A stretch of 64,000 nucleotides of DNA from Lepidostoma basale (taxonomy: Eukaryota > Arthropoda > Insecta > Trichoptera > Lepidostomatidae), in contig JAHDVF020001054.1 of the NCBI GenBank assembly GCA_022606425.2, positions 186,001-250,000 on the forward strand, in the 5' to 3' direction. The notes under the pieces are model-generated. The model saw only the letters and a program-made list of their open reading frames with translations. It made no database searches and had not been told where the DNA came from. The position numbers and the translations under genes are program-made. Positions within the stretch are counted from its first letter, which is position 1; each line of letters begins with the position of its first letter. Positions 1 through 10,854 of the stretch are shown here, piece by piece.

Positions 1-230
1 GAACGAGGAGACGTTTCATACATATAAAGCGTATGGACACTCACAGAATCGCATACACTACTGCAAATAAAATACCCGTAGAACAATGTCCACCTGATAG
101 GTTACCTAAAAGATAGCGAAACAACTGGCCTTACGCATCGCAAGAGGAGGAAAATTCCGAGACAACAGATCACCCGATATAATCAAAGGAGAAAAATAAT
201 CATCAAAACATATAGTATATGTGAACTTAC

Positions 231-332
231 TTCTGAGTGAAGAAAATGTATGGCTTGATAACGCTCATCGGATGTGTATGTTGTAAGTCCGACTGTCAAA
301 AGGTGACGATCTTTTCTTCTGATCCAGGACAC
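231..332 (-). CDS. Dpr-like gene, third coding exon (VSWIRRKD segment of Ig1)
   Basis: The acceptor reads TTCGTAG|GTGTCC (AG at 334-333) and the donor TCAGAA|GTAAGT (GT at 230-229). The exon is 102 nt, exactly 34 codons, with no leftover bases. Translation begins VSWIRRKDRHLLTVG and continues TTYTSDERYQAIHFLHSE. VSWIR with its core tryptophan, followed by the C'-D strand motif LLTVG and TYTSDERF-like residues, is the most diagnostic stretch of Dpr first Ig domains. Family members normally continue with a WTL(Q/R)I segment and the second cysteine in YECQ; those should lie in an exon left of base 1, since nothing matching is visible in 1-230. The open reading frame is short and easy to miss because it is closed by intron on both sides. 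Confidence 0.97.
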
Positions 333-371
333 CTACGAACAAAGAAAATGTTTATAAAATATTACACATAT

Positions 372-590
372 TAATAGGAGATTCAATAATAAGCACTTCT
401 AAGACATTATCAAACATTTGATAATGCCTTAGAAGGGCGAAACATGTCATACATAAGTATTATAATAAAACTCCTTGAAAACTATAGTTTTTTCATACAT
501 ATTCATAATTTAATATGGGGTTTTACATCATTATTCAAGAAACAATAAATAAATCAAAATATTAAGATAAGACCCCATATTTTTATAATC
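372..590. repeat. Fold-back element, family P3
   Basis: The inverted arms meet near 415, with AAGACATTATCAAA on one side and ATAATGCCTTAGAAGG on the other, followed by GCGAAACATGTC and a tail ending in ATTGTTCAAGAAACAATAAA. Confidence 0.75.
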
Positions 591-599
591 AATTTTTTA

Positions 600-895
600 T
601 GAATAAAATTATGTGTTATTTCTATTTTACTTTGTATAAATAATACAACACTTATATTAAAAAAACAAAATTATGTAGACATGTTTCGGACAAAGAGTCC
701 TTCTTCAATAAAGATATATTTTTAAAAATATTATAAAATTGTTTACATGATTGATTGTAAACAATTTTATAATATTTTTAAAAATGTATCTTTACTGAAG
801 AAGGTCTGTTTGTCCGAAACATGTCTATGTAATTTTTTTATTTTATATAAGTGTTGTACGAGTATATACAAAGTGTTTAAAAAAAATAAACCATC
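600..895. repeat. Fold-back element, family P2
   Basis: An inverted repeat centred near 755. Each arm holds GACATGTTTCGGAC or its inverse, then TCTTTA or its inverse and a long TTTATAATATTTTTAAAAAT stretch. The right arm carries the core CTGAAGA at 795-801 and GAAACATGTC at 816-825. Confidence 0.8.
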
Positions 896-1104
896 ATAAC
901 AACACAATATAAGAAACTTATGTGTTATTAAAAAAAATTTAAAAAAATTTTTTTTATAGCCTGACTAACAAACTATTTAGAATGGTTCAGTTGCAGCACA
1001 ACATCCCTGTTTAGAGCTGTTGTATAAAAGAGAAAAAAAACTTAAGTTTTGATCATATATGTTGCAGATAAAATTACGAACGTATAACATTGAGCTTTTT
1101 AGGA

Positions 1105-1840
1105 TTTCCCAAGAAGCATCTGAATAGACAGCAATAGATAATGAATGCTACGACACAATTTATTCTTGGTATATCGAAATTCATCTACGTAACCTCAATG
1201 TTATACTGACTTTATTAGTTAAGAATATCTGAGTTAAATGAGTATAAACAATGTCTTAAAGCCCTACATAGACAAGCAACCAACTACCTCAAACACTTTT
1301 TATTGTTTCTTGAACAATGATGAAAAACTCCATATTAAATAATTAATACGAATGAAAACGTCAGTTTTCTAGAAGTTTTATTATGTTTTATGGGAATTAC
1401 ATGTTTTGCCCTTCTAAGGCATTATCAAATGTCAGCCATTTGATAATGCCTTAGAAGGGCGAAACATGTCATTCGCATAAAATATAATAAAACTTCTAGA
1501 AAACTGATTCATTCGTATTAATTACCTCAAAAACCTTCGCAAGCTAATTGACCAGAACCCTCGGCAGTCGACGCTACGATATGTAAGAGACGAATCTTCA
1601 AATAAACTTCCTATCACACGGCGTCAAGGAGTGAAACATTTCACAGATCATGCTTTTGGCATCGCGAGATTGGCTGCGTAGAACAAACTGTTTTACCATA
1701 TTCGAAATCAAAACTTCGAAGAAGTATTCAAAAGCTCTTTTAAAACCCCCCTTTCAAAGAGGAAATTGCCAGACGAAAAGCGCCATTGAAGTAAATCTCT
1801 CACGAAAATGGTGCTGCCAAAATTATCATCATCAAAAAAT
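1105..1840 (+). mobile_element. CR1/L2-like LINE, C-terminal part, split by a fold-back insertion
   Basis: A decayed reading frame with the same order of blocks as the copy at 27.4 kb: LHR..RMNA-type start, an H-ITSM-like block, CKALHG-like, then after 1523 DHAFGIARL and a Ser/Lys-rich end, followed by ATCATC repeats. A 229-bp element (1294-1522) interrupts it. Confidence 0.75.
1294..1522. repeat. Complete fold-back element of family P3 with target duplication
   Basis: It is inserted in the CR1/L2-like LINE and flanked by TACCTCAAA at 1285-1293 and 1523-1531, a 9-bp duplication that defines both ends. The arms read AGAAGTTTTATTATG and its near-inverse, with the CTTCTAAGGCATTATCAAAT core inverted around base 1430 and GAAACATGTCATTC on the right. 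Confidence 0.88.
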
Positions 1841-1859
1841 TACATTATTTTAATCAATG

Positions 1860-2135
1860 ATACAAAATATCTTTTTCTTCTTCTGGTGTCAGGTTCTTAA
1901 CTCTGTCAGGTTTGCATTCCTGTCCATTGTCTTATATTTCGCAGACAAGAGAGCTGCCTTCTACAAACTCCCCAACTTCCCTCTATTTCACCCATTAATA
2001 TCAACCGAAGGAGGTAGTAGTTTTCTCTCCTTAGCATATGGCCTAAATATAAGACTTTTCTAACCTTCATAAGTCCTGTAAACACCTTGATCAACCATAT
2101 TCAGTTTCCAATTTGCATCTTCGTCTCTATTGAGA
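1860..2135 (-). mobile_element. LINE-C fragment
   Basis: The minus strand encodes KVRKVLYLGHMLRRENYYLL and then RQLSCLRNIRQWTG, the C-terminal end of a reverse-transcriptase ORF shared with the copies at 11.4, 23.9, 29.6 and 61.2 kb. The segment at 2065-2135 recurs near 60542. Confidence 0.8.
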
Positions 2136-2144
2136 TACAATTGA

Positions 2145-2220
2145 ATCATGAATTGATAACCCACGGTGGGTGAAATCCAGTATTCGTATACAAGTATAAG
2201 TATACATTCACAAAAAAATA
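2145..2220 (+). repeat. Half copy of fold-back family P6
   Basis: The stretch with AACCCACGGTGGGT, AAATCCAG and GTATACAAGTAT matches one arm of the palindrome at 60065-60245. Confidence 0.5.
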
Positions 2221-2324
2221 CTAAAATCTTAACTTATTACAAAATCTTATCAATGAATGCAAAATTGGGCTTTCATAATGGAGTTCCAGTTCCAACTGGC
2301 AGAAGACAGACAGCAGAATAAATG

Positions 2325-2562
2325 TCAACTGTTGAATGAAAAACTTTGTTTTATGTATCACAATTGTATTTTTATATTTATTTTACGCGACGGCTAATTC
2401 GTCAACCAATGTTGACATCATCGGGTGTCAAAACATCGGTTGACGAAACAGCTGTCGCGTAAAATAAAAATGAAAGCACAATTGTGATACATAAAACAAA
2501 GTTTTTTAATTTAACAGTTATTAATGTTAGAGTATCATAGTGCTTCGGCCAAAACAAGGGGC
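2325..2562. repeat. Fold-back element, family P1
   Basis: The inverted arms share AACTTTGTTTTATGTATCAC, TTTTACGCGAC and CGTCAACC-ATGTTGAC. The right arm has GTTGACGAAACAGCTGTC GCG and ends in the family tail ATAGTGCTTCGGCCAAAACA. Confidence 0.85.
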
Positions 2563-2584
2563 TATTCAGAATAAATGTGATTGA

Positions 2585-2945
2585 GATGTGATATCTTTGG
2601 CGTATGTGTGGTAAGACGATTTATGATATAATTTCAAATGCTGATACCACGAAGGAATGTAGAGCTGAAGAAAGTATTATAAACAAAATTATGGTACCTA
2701 CCCATGGATAAAGAAAGAATAGTTAAAAAGGTATACCTAAACAATAGGTACGATTGGATTACAGACTTCAGTAATACCGAAGAAAAACATGGTATGATTA
2801 AATTAATTGGTAGAATCGACGCACGTATGACTCGCTAAGTGAATGTGGAGGAAACTAGAGAGGTGTGTCAGGATAGAGTGGTGTGGCGGTCCATTCTCTA
2901 TGTCTACCCTTCCTGGGAAACGGCGCGATGGTTTGTTGTTTTTCG
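2585..2945 (+). mobile_element. LINE-A 3' fragment (TTG-tail subtype)
   Basis: A decayed C-terminal reverse-transcriptase region aligning with the better copy at 16.4 kb, ending at the shared 3' signature near CGATGGTTTGTTG. Confidence 0.8.
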
Positions 2946-3425
2946 TTCAGAAATATATGTATTTGGCTCACATTACTTAAGGGTATTTTTCACTTTCTGA
3001 ATCTAAATTCTAAGCCACTTCGCAGTGTATTACCACAATTATAATTCTCGTGCCGTTTGAATCATGGCGCTAGAGAATCACAATGGTTTTCTTATTGATA
3101 TTTCCGATGTGAAAAAATATATTGAATGGGGATATTCCACAGGGGTTCCGTTTCATTTTATTTTCCCTGCCAGCAGATTGCTACTGGAAAACATTTTTTC
3201 ATTTTCCTTGAAAACTATCTCAAATTTATCATTTTTCATGTCATTTAATATCAAACTAGTTGCAGCCCATGAAATAATCACGGAAGTAAAGTTTTTCGAC
3301 CATTTACATACTTGATTCACTTTATAATCGTATTCACGAAAAAGTTCTAACTTTTATTCAAAATTTCATAATTAACAACACCAAAATGTTCTCTTTTTAT
3401 TTCTATGCGGGAGGTGGTCACATAT
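2946..3425. other. Intron sequence without recognised feature
   Basis: AT-rich. An 83-codon plus-strand frame at 3064 starts with ATG but shows no family motif and no repeat match in the window. Confidence 0.5.
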
Positions 3426-3427
3426 AA

Positions 3428-3565
3428 TCGGGTGGTGGTCTAGGGTATAGCACGCTTGGATTCTGATCCAGGGGACTTGGGTTCGAACCTGGACCCGACC
3501 AGATTCCTTCTTCATAATAATGAGCTATTTTCTGCTCATATTGAAGATTGTAAAATAAATTCTAA
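3428..3565 (+). mobile_element. tRNA-derived SINE, family S2
   Basis: A tRNA-like 5' head with an A box (TGGTCTAGGGTATAGC) and B box (GGTTCGAACCT). TCGGGT can pair with ACCCGA before CCA, then a non-tRNA tail follows. A decayed copy is at 40798. The tail and the second copy argue for a SINE over a working tRNA gene. Confidence 0.75.
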
Positions 3566-3684
3566 TATCATTGATTGAAATCTTTGGTATTACTGTCATA
3601 CAACAAAATATCAAAACAAAATTAAAAATAATCCAAAATGTTCACGGGCATGTAGATCGTGTGCATTTCGAATTATTTTCGGAA

Positions 3685-3745
3685 AGATTTGGAGTATTCC
3701 TCTCTTGCTCTCTTGTATATTCAAAATATTCTCGTACTATTTCTT
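3685..3745 (+). repeat. Short dispersed repeat shared with 7290-7345
   Basis: A block of about 45 bp with CTCTCTTGTATA and AATATTCTCGTACT reappears inverted at 7290-7345. The family is unknown. Confidence 0.6.
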
Positions 3746-3839
3746 AATGACATTAAGATTTTTGCCTATATACTCGTATGTGTTGATAATGAATATAAAC
3801 GTATTTTTTTAAATGTATGTAAAATTAATTCCACTCATG

Positions 3840-3965
3840 CTTATGGCTTCTATCGGTTTCGGCAGCTCACTAGTGCTCTTTTGGTGCTGCTGATGACGAT
3901 CTGTTGAAACCGGTCCAAGTCATAAACATCAGTGAAATGAACTAAATATAATATACATTTTAAAA
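3840..3965 (+). repeat. Hammerhead-like fold-back remnant, family P11
   Basis: GGTTTCGGCAGC and GCTGCTGATGACGATC face each other, followed by TTGAAACCGGTCC. A half copy lies at 12140-12190. Confidence 0.5.
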
Positions 3966-4039
3966 TTATCATATATTATCATGTCATGTTCTCACCTCTA
4001 AAATATCACAATGCCTCAAGACTAAAGTCTTCAACCAGT

Positions 4040-4455
4040 GCGTCTTGCCAGTCATGACTTACGAAACCAAGACGTGGACACCGACAAAAGGTCTAGTCTA
4101 CAGATTCAAGGTCGTCCAACGCGCCATGGAAAGAGCCATGCTTGAAATAACCTTGAGGGACAGATTTAGAAACGTATTTATTCGTCAACAAACCACGGTT
4201 ACTGAGGTGGCTCTGAGGATGGGCGGGCTGAAGTGGCGATGGTCTGTCGGAGAACCGAGGGTCGATAGGAGAGACGGGTTCTGGAGTCGAGACCGCGTAC
4301 AGGATTCAGCAGAGTTGGACGTCCCCTTGCCCGATGGACCGACGATCTGAAGAGGATTGCTGGGCATAAATGGATTGGAGCGGCAATGGATAGGGGGCGG
4401 TGGCGTGCTTTGGGAGAGGCCTACATTCAGCAGTAGACGACAGACGGCTGATGAG
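4040..4455 (+). mobile_element. RTE-like LINE, C-terminal end
   Basis: The frame reads MTYETKTWTPTKGL, QRAMERAMLEITLRDRFRN, GGLKWRW and, after frameshifts, KWIGAAMDRGRWRALGEAYI followed by a stop: the usual last 130 residues of RTE-type endonuclease/reverse-transcriptase ORFs. A short A/T tail follows. Confidence 0.85.
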
Positions 4456-4496
4456 GATATATTAAAAATAAAAAATATTATATAAATAACATTACG

Positions 4497-4617
4497 TATG
4501 TGCATGACACGTTGTACGAATGTTGAGGAAGCGAGAGAAGATTGTCAGGAAAAAAGCAGTGTGGCGGTCCATTATTTTTTTACCTACCCACTCGGGGAGA
4601 CGCCGTGATGGCTAATT
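4497..4617 (+). mobile_element. LINE-A 3' terminal fragment
   Basis: The last 120 bp of the family (GTGTGGCGGTCCATTA, ACTCGGGGAGAC, GTGATGGCTAATT), placed tail to tail with the minus-strand element J that starts at 4655. Confidence 0.75.
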
Positions 4618-4654
4618 AATTTGATAGTTACATTTACTAATATGGTAAAATAAC

Positions 4655-5200
4655 TAACTAACTAACTAACTAACCATCACGCCGTCTCCCCGAAAGGGTA
4701 GGCAGAAAGAATGGAATGCCACACTTTAATCGATGCGGCACTCCATCCTTCTCTTTTCGCCATCGCGAGAGACGCGGTGTGATGGGTTGCGAACCTCATC
4801 GCCACCAAAAGGCATCTCCCGCGCACATTTCGATCGTTCAACGTCTACATAATAAATCTAAAACAAATTATCTGTAATACAATAATATAAAATAAAATAA
4901 CAAAGAAAAATAATTTAACACATAATGTTATTTTAGATGGTGCACTTGTCGTCAGCTGGACGATCCGGATATTTGTGTTTATTTAATTTTTATTCCACGT
5001 TATCCACTGTTTTTTTTTTAATTTACAGTAATTAGGCACTTAAAACAATCCAACACCAAGCAAGAACTTCAAAATATTATTGAAGAATTTATTCAAATTG
5101 TCATTGGAACAAATGAAAAATTTATTTTTGCACCTGTCAAAATTATTTTTATAAACGAAAAAACTTATATAATTTTAACACCAAAACAGTAAAAACGTAT
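4655..5200 (-). mobile_element. Element J (SINE-like, shares LINE-A 3' end)
   Basis: It begins on the minus strand with the LINE-A 3' end (CTAACTAAC tail, CCATCACGCCGTCTCC) and then departs into its own sequence: GCGAGAGACGCGGTGTG, ATGGTGCACTTGTCGTC, a T-run and CACTTAAAACAATCCAACAC. Further copies: 10855, 19505, 33470 and 57333. Confidence 0.75.
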
Positions 5201-5840
5201 TTTTTGTCACAAATAACTATTATAAAGAGCGGCGATAATCAAATTGACCAAAACAATTCACTTATACACGAAATATCTCCAAATTGACGGGAGCACCATA
5301 TGAACCAAACCAAATTTTCAAAATCAGAACCAAATATAAAAAATAAAAAAAGGTAAAATAAAAAGTATATAATCTCTAATCCTTTTAAATTAATAATTCG
5401 GTATCAAAAGGATTTATTTAAAAATATATATTTCGATTCCAGAAAAATAATTTCTCAAAATTTATTATTAGATCTTAATATTTCATTTATGAATAATTGC
5501 TTCAATGCGCAATTTCACAAGAAAAGGATGAGTTCTGCGTGGGGATAATTCAAGGATTATTAAGCCTTATCCTTAAAGTAAGGATTGAAGACCGAAAAAT
5601 TCGATATATGAAGGTATTAATAAATGGTTTTAATAAAGTAAGATTTATCGAATTCTGTATCTAAATTAATGAAGCTAAGATGGCAATGCATATTGGTGTT
5701 CTTGTGCCAACCCTTATGTATGGAAGTAAAGAATGGAACTGGCAAAAAAAGATAAGAGTAGAATAAATGCAATAGTAATGAGATCTCTAAAACGAATGTG
5801 TGGTAAATCTGTATATGTTAGAGTGTCAAATGCATATATG

Positions 5841-6539
5841 GGTGGTTCAGAATATTAATGGATCAAGTCCATCGATCCTGATTCTGAGATAATTATACCT
5901 AAAGTTGAAAGACTTTTGAAAAATCCAGGGATGTTTTCACTGAAAACACTTCATTTATTTTAATAGTACATGAATCAATTTAAATAAATAGACAAAAAAT
6001 AAGATACACAAAGGCTTTATTAATTTTAAAAGTACAAATAAAAGAAAATAAAATGGACAAAATTCACTATTATTCTGAAATTTTTCCTTACTCAAATGAA
6101 ACACATTTAAAAAAAATCAAAATAGAGCAACATTAATCGTAAATAACTTCATCGTTTTCAAAACCTTTCTCACTTTGGTCATGGTCACTTGGTTCTGACT
6201 TCCCGGGTTTTATTTGTCACTGAATTTAGACTTGTTTTCTTCAAACACCTGTATAAACGCCCAACACTAATTTGTAAAGTCTCATGCACTGGGCGAACTA
6301 AAGTCTTCACCTGAACTCATTTTTAGCAATCAACAGTCAACATAATATACCTCTGATGGTGAACGAGCTGTTAAATTGGCCATGATTTACTAATATTCTG
6401 AAAGGTTTCAAATTTTGATCTCTAAGCAATAGTAGTATTGTTATTTATAGAGAAAATTTAAGAGTTACTATTCTGTTATTAACACACAACATAGAAATCT
6501 GTTTTTATCTACTTGTAGAAACATTAATCTCCAAATTTA
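5841..6539. other. Unrecognised insert within a LINE-A copy
   Basis: AT-rich, about 700 bp. It begins near TTAATGGATCAAGTCC. On the minus strand a short frame gives KPGKSEPSDHDQSEKGFEND before a stop, resembling an acidic C-terminus, but I cannot name it. No terminal repeats were found. Confidence 0.4.
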
Positions 6540-6689
6540 AGAAATTTGGAAACTATTATGAACAAATTAATGAAAGAGTCGTTAAGATGGTTCGGACACA
6601 TATAAAGAATGAGTGAAGACTTAATGGTGAAGAAGGTATTTGTAAACGACGCGATCGGAACTAGAAATAGAGAAAGTTCGAGGAAAACG

Positions 6690-6943
6690 GGCTTAACGGG
6701 CCTTACGAATAATAAAAAAAAAACACAAACTGATAAAAATAACTTCATTTTCGAATAATAAATTGAAATATTAACTGTTAAAATATAAAACCCTGTTTAT
6801 TAAATCATAATTTATTTTATTTTTATATTTTTCGCGACAGCTATTTCATCAACCGATGTTGACGTCGTCAACTGATTTAGTTGGTGTTGAAAAAATATCG
6901 TGAAACCTGATGATGTCAACATCGGTTGACGAAATTGTGATAC
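6690..6943. repeat. Complete fold-back element of family P1 with target duplication
   Basis: 254 bp inserted in LINE-A and flanked by CGAGGAAAACG at 6679-6689 and 6944-6954, an 11-bp duplication of LINE sequence. It carries the left segment also seen at 31785 and the core CTGATGATGTCAAC...GTTGACGAAA at 6908-6934. Confidence 0.88.
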
Positions 6944-7136
6944 CGAGGAAAACGTGGCACAATCTTATCCATCAAATACTAAATGTCGGTCATAAGAGGA
7001 GTCGGATAATTCAACGTGCATGCATGATAAGATGTATGAATGTAGAGGAATCGAAAGAAGTATATCAGGACAGAACAGTGTGGCGGTCCATTATTTCTGC
7101 CTACCCCTCCGGAGAGACGGCGTGATGGTTTACTCA

Positions 7137-8310
7137 TTTGTTAGAATATTCAAACGATTAGTGGATTGGGAATTATTACTAAGAAACGGTCAGTTGTGAT
7201 GTTTATTGCCTCGTTATATATTATATTTTTATATATTTTGTCTCAATGATGGAAACTTTACCATCATTACATTAATGAGCAAAAACTCAGTTGTCATCAA
7301 GAAAGAGTACGAGAATATTTTGTATACAAGAGAGCGAAATAGAAATAATTTAATTCTCTCTTAAAGTTATTCGAATAATTCTAATACACACGATGCGCGT
7401 GCTCGAGAACGTTTCTGGATTATTTTAAAATTTGTTCTTATTTTATTTGTGTGACAGTTGTGTAGAAAATAAAAGAAGAACAATTGCGTGTTATTAATTA
7501 TGAAATTTTTAACGTGTGTGAAAAAACTATATTGATATTAAAAGTTAAAACTTGTAACTGATTACGATTGTACAGTAAACCAAGTTTTTATAGGGTAGTA
7601 CAGTAATTAAAAGGATTGAAAAGTACTTTTTTCTAGAAGTTTTATTATATTTTATGTGAATAACAAGTTTTGCATTTTTCAGGCATTATCAAATGTGCCA
7701 TTCCACATTTAGAATATTATATATTAAATTGGTTTTTAAAAAAGTAATTCCTTATAACGGGTTTTAGTTTTTATCTTCAAGATGATCGTTGAATACGAAA
7801 CAAAATATTCTTTCTATAGTTTTTCTTTAGAATACATATTTCAATATATCCACATTTGATTTCTTAAAAGGATGGAATAGATTTGAAGCACCTAAGGGAA
7901 ATGTGGGTCCAATGGGAAAATAAATGGGAAATAGAATAAATGAAGGCAGTCGGGAAAAACGATCACCATGGAGCATAAGGAAACCATGGGGAATGATCCC
8001 GCCCTCCCTTGCACTCAGACCGCCATGAAAATACTAAAATTAGTAATCGGGGAAAAGCTACAGTTCACTGACATCCTAATTTGTGTTTATTATTTTTGAC
8101 ATAGTGTAATTTCTTAATAATTATGTTATTTCAATATACTTTCACATTATACCATACAATATTTAAGACCTTTTATTATTATGATATTAAATGTATAAAC
8201 TGCACTAATTTGAAACTACGTGTATTAAATAACAAAAATAAACTCGAAAGTGAAAAAAAAAACAGAGTTTAATTTCAGAAAAAAATTGCCTTTATGTAAT
8301 TCCACAGTAT
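7137..8310. other. Intron sequence, mostly unrecognised
   Basis: Holds the inverse of the 3685 repeat (7290-7345) and a partial family P3 arm at 7615-7710. The patch at 7870-8030 is richer in GC (CCATGGAGCATAAGG, CCCGCCCTCCCTTGC), but no frame is open through it and no family was recognised. Confidence 0.45.
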
Positions 8311-8317
8311 TTTATCA

Positions 8318-8590
8318 CTATTCCACATTTACATCATTAACGTATACTTTCTTAACCATTCTTTCTCCGAAACTACGCAGCGATCCTTTCAAAATTTTGT
8401 TCATAATATATTTTTTTGCTCTACATTCCTTTCTAAAATCAACATTTGAGATTCTGTCGTATATCGTTCTACCGCACATACGTCTTAGGGACCTCATCTC
8501 TACCGCGTTTATTCTGATCTCATCCTTCTTCTGCCAGTTCCATGCTTCGCTTCCATGCATAAGAACTCCATTGTGAACGGTCATTAGGGA
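8318..8590 (-). mobile_element. LINE-A fragment with internal ORF of 88 codons
   Basis: The minus strand reads MTVHNGVL, MHGSEAWNWQKKDEIRINAV, RSLRRMCGRTIYDRISN and GSLRSFGERMVKKVYVNDVN: the LINE-A core. A small deletion removes the TLMY part. Confidence 0.88.
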
Positions 8591-9149
8591 TAACTTATGA
8601 TAAACGTGATATGACCAAATTTATCAAACTCCTGCCATGAACATCGGCCACGATAAGGGTTTGTAAGGATATGAAAGTATAGTGGTTTATCCACTTTGCT
8701 TATCCCTGCGTTTATATGTTATAGGGATTTATTAGTAAATAAACTATTTTATCTCCAAACTACTATATCAGAATTGTAATCAGTATATATTTCTACCCAA
8801 AACCGAAATCAAACATATATTTTATCTTAAATGTCCAATATCTGCAGCCCTTTCCCTCCGTCCCCTTATACGAGTACTGACTCTGCGTTATTTAAACCCG
8901 GAACAAAGCTGACTCGATCCGGGGCAATCTGACCCGGAAACAGAAATACTATTCCCTTTTATTTACCAAAATAAACTCTTCGGTTCTTTGTTAACCGACC
9001 TGGTTGAAAATAAAAAGAGATTGTCTAAATGTTTGTGTATTTGCAATCTTAGAAGCATTATTTTGAGAAGTACTTTTTTGAAGTAGCAATTTTATAGACT
9101 AAAGAGGCCAAATTTACTTGAAAGTCACGATAAATTTATTTTTTTTCTT
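8591..9149. other. Intron sequence without recognised feature
   Basis: AT-rich. A short GC patch at 8885-8940 (AACCCGGAACAAAGC, TCCGGGGCAATCTG) has no reading frame and no tRNA fold that I could build. Confidence 0.4.
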
Positions 9150-9840
9150 CGTCAGCCTCATCGGTCTACTGCTGGACATAAGCCTCTTCCCTTCCTTTCC
9201 ACTCGTCTCTTTTCTACAAGCTGCAGCCACATTTCCCCCCCACGGCAGAAATGTCGTCGGCCCACCTTTTTAGCGGCGTGCCGACGCTTTTCCTATTTTC
9301 CCATGCTCTCCACCTTATTATTTTCTGGGTCCATCTATCCTCACTTTGTCTCGCCACATGACCCACCCATTGCCACTTCAGTCTCGCTAGTCGTTCCATG
9401 ATGTCCGTTTTTTTTGTTCGGCGTCTAATCTCCTCATTTCTGATTTTATCTCGGAGACTGACGCCGAGCATATGTCTTTCCGTGGAACGCTGCGTGACTC
9501 TTAATCGACGGGATCAGGCCAAGGCAGTACAGCGAGACTGACGAAAGGGCGTCGCTGCGTCCTATAACAGTCTCGGGTGGCGGTGGGAACCTTCTATCTA
9601 TCTATCTATCTCTACATTTCTCTTGGTGAGTGTTATAGTCTCCATCCCGTAAGTCATCATCGGCAGTATGCATGAATCATAGACTTTTCTCTTTAAACAT
9701 ATTGGAGTTTTTTTGTTTTCAAAGACGTGTTTTAGTTTGCCGAAAGCTGCCCAGCTCAACCCTATTCGCCTCGATATTTCCGCTGTCTGGTTGTATTTCT
9801 TTAATTTAATCTTGTGTCCCAGGTATATGAAGATACGTGT
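9150..9840 (-). mobile_element. RTE-like LINE, interrupted
   Basis: On the minus strand the 5' part (9613-9840) reads YLGHKIKLKKYNQTAEISRR, KLKHVFENKKTPICLKRKVY and LPMMTYGMETITLT. The 3' part (9150-9502) reads RVTQRSTERHMLGVSLRD, LARLKWQWVGHVARQSEDRW and then KRWADDISAV. About 110 bp (9503-9612) separates them. Confidence 0.88.
9503..9612. repeat. GC-rich insert ending in CTAT repeats
   Basis: It sits between codons of the RTE-like ORF and ends in five CTAT units (9590-9612), a likely retroposed 3' tail. The body (CAGCGAGACTGACGAAAGGG) matches nothing else here. Confidence 0.55.
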
Positions 9841-9954
9841 AACTCCTTAATATTATTCATTATTATTATATACTCGTATATTATTAATTATTATGATGAT
9901 CATTACTATAAGTAAGACCTTGTGATTAACGTGTGAAATCTACAGTAATAGTAT

Positions 9955-10460
9955 TTTAAAAGGAATAATGTATGACGGATTGTGACATAAGTGCAAATGG
10001 TGAGAAATCAGAGCAAGTGACCAAATAAAAAAAAAATGGAGTAAGATATCGGAAGAAGGGTTGGAGCTGAAAACTAAAGAAATGGTCCACTCAAAGTCAT
10101 TACTGCAAATAGAAATATATCGACTTAAGCAAAGATGGCAGTGCACAATGGAGTTCTAGTTCCAACCACTATGTATGGAAGTGAAGCTTGAAGTTGGCAA
10201 AATAAGGATAAATACTGTAGAAATGAGCTCACAAAGAAGCATGTGCGGAAAAACAATACATTATAGAATATCTAATGAAAAAAGCAATGTAAGGCGGTAG
10301 AATGAACGATCACTAAGATGGTTTTGACAAATGGAACAAATGGATGAGGACAAAATGGTTAAAACAATAAATACAAGTAGTGTGCATGGAAAAAGAAGTC
10401 GAGAAAGGTGGGAAGAAAGAAGTCAATATTTGATTTATTTGATCGTGCCACGTTTTCAAG
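9955..10460 (+). mobile_element. LINE-A copy with inverted piece at its end
   Basis: The plus-strand part covers 9955-10420 (GVLVPTTMYGSEA block, then a decayed core). From 10422 to 10460 the sequence is LINE-A in reverse orientation (ATTTGATTTATTTGATCG, CCACGTTTTC). Confidence 0.75.
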
Positions 10461-10854
10461 TAACAAGTATTTACAAGTAACATTTTGTAAATCTTATGAG
10501 TATCTTACTGTACATTTGTGAGTAAATATATAACAGAGCTTCTTAGTGTTACTTCCATTAAAAAATGAAATTCACACTGCCATTCCCACCGCATTTTCAA
10601 AGGCTTTGACCGTTCAGGGAAATCCAGTTTTCATTTTTAACTCCATCTCATATTCCCCGCACGCCCTCAAAGATAACCTTAATACTTTGCAACGACATCG
10701 AGGGGAGACTAAAAATACTAATATTATATCATGCGAGGTATAAACTGGTGTGAAGAGATTTTCCAGAGCGAGCGCAATATGATAATATTTTTTTATTTTG
10801 AAGGAAACATACATTAATATGTGCATGCTTTTGTTTCGAACGCGTTTTAAAATG
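10461..10854. other. Intron sequence, unrecognised, fairly GC-rich in the middle
   Basis: The patch at 10555-10700 has several overlapping short frames on both strands (65 and 70 codons) with no family motif. It has no repeat partner in the window, so it could be old host sequence. Confidence 0.35.

Larger units (their letters stand above)
5690..7136 (+). mobile_element. LINE-A copy in three pieces (5690-5840, 6540-6689, 6944-7136)
   Basis: The pieces line up in order with one LINE-A copy: GVLVPTLMYGS-type start, the SLRWFGH-like block, and the CMNVEE to SAYPSGETA end plus GATGGTTTA. The gap at 6690-6943 is a later fold-back insertion; the gap at 5841-6539 holds about 700 bp of unrecognised sequence. 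Confidence 0.8.

Noticed and set aside
372..590. CRISPR array or siRNA locus of designed repeats
   Set aside because: The repeats are single palindromic elements dispersed over the window, not evenly spaced direct repeats with spacers.
3428..3500. Functional tRNA gene
   Set aside because: A and B boxes and an acceptor-like pairing are present, but the anticodon arm is irregular, a SINE tail follows, and a decayed sister copy exists.
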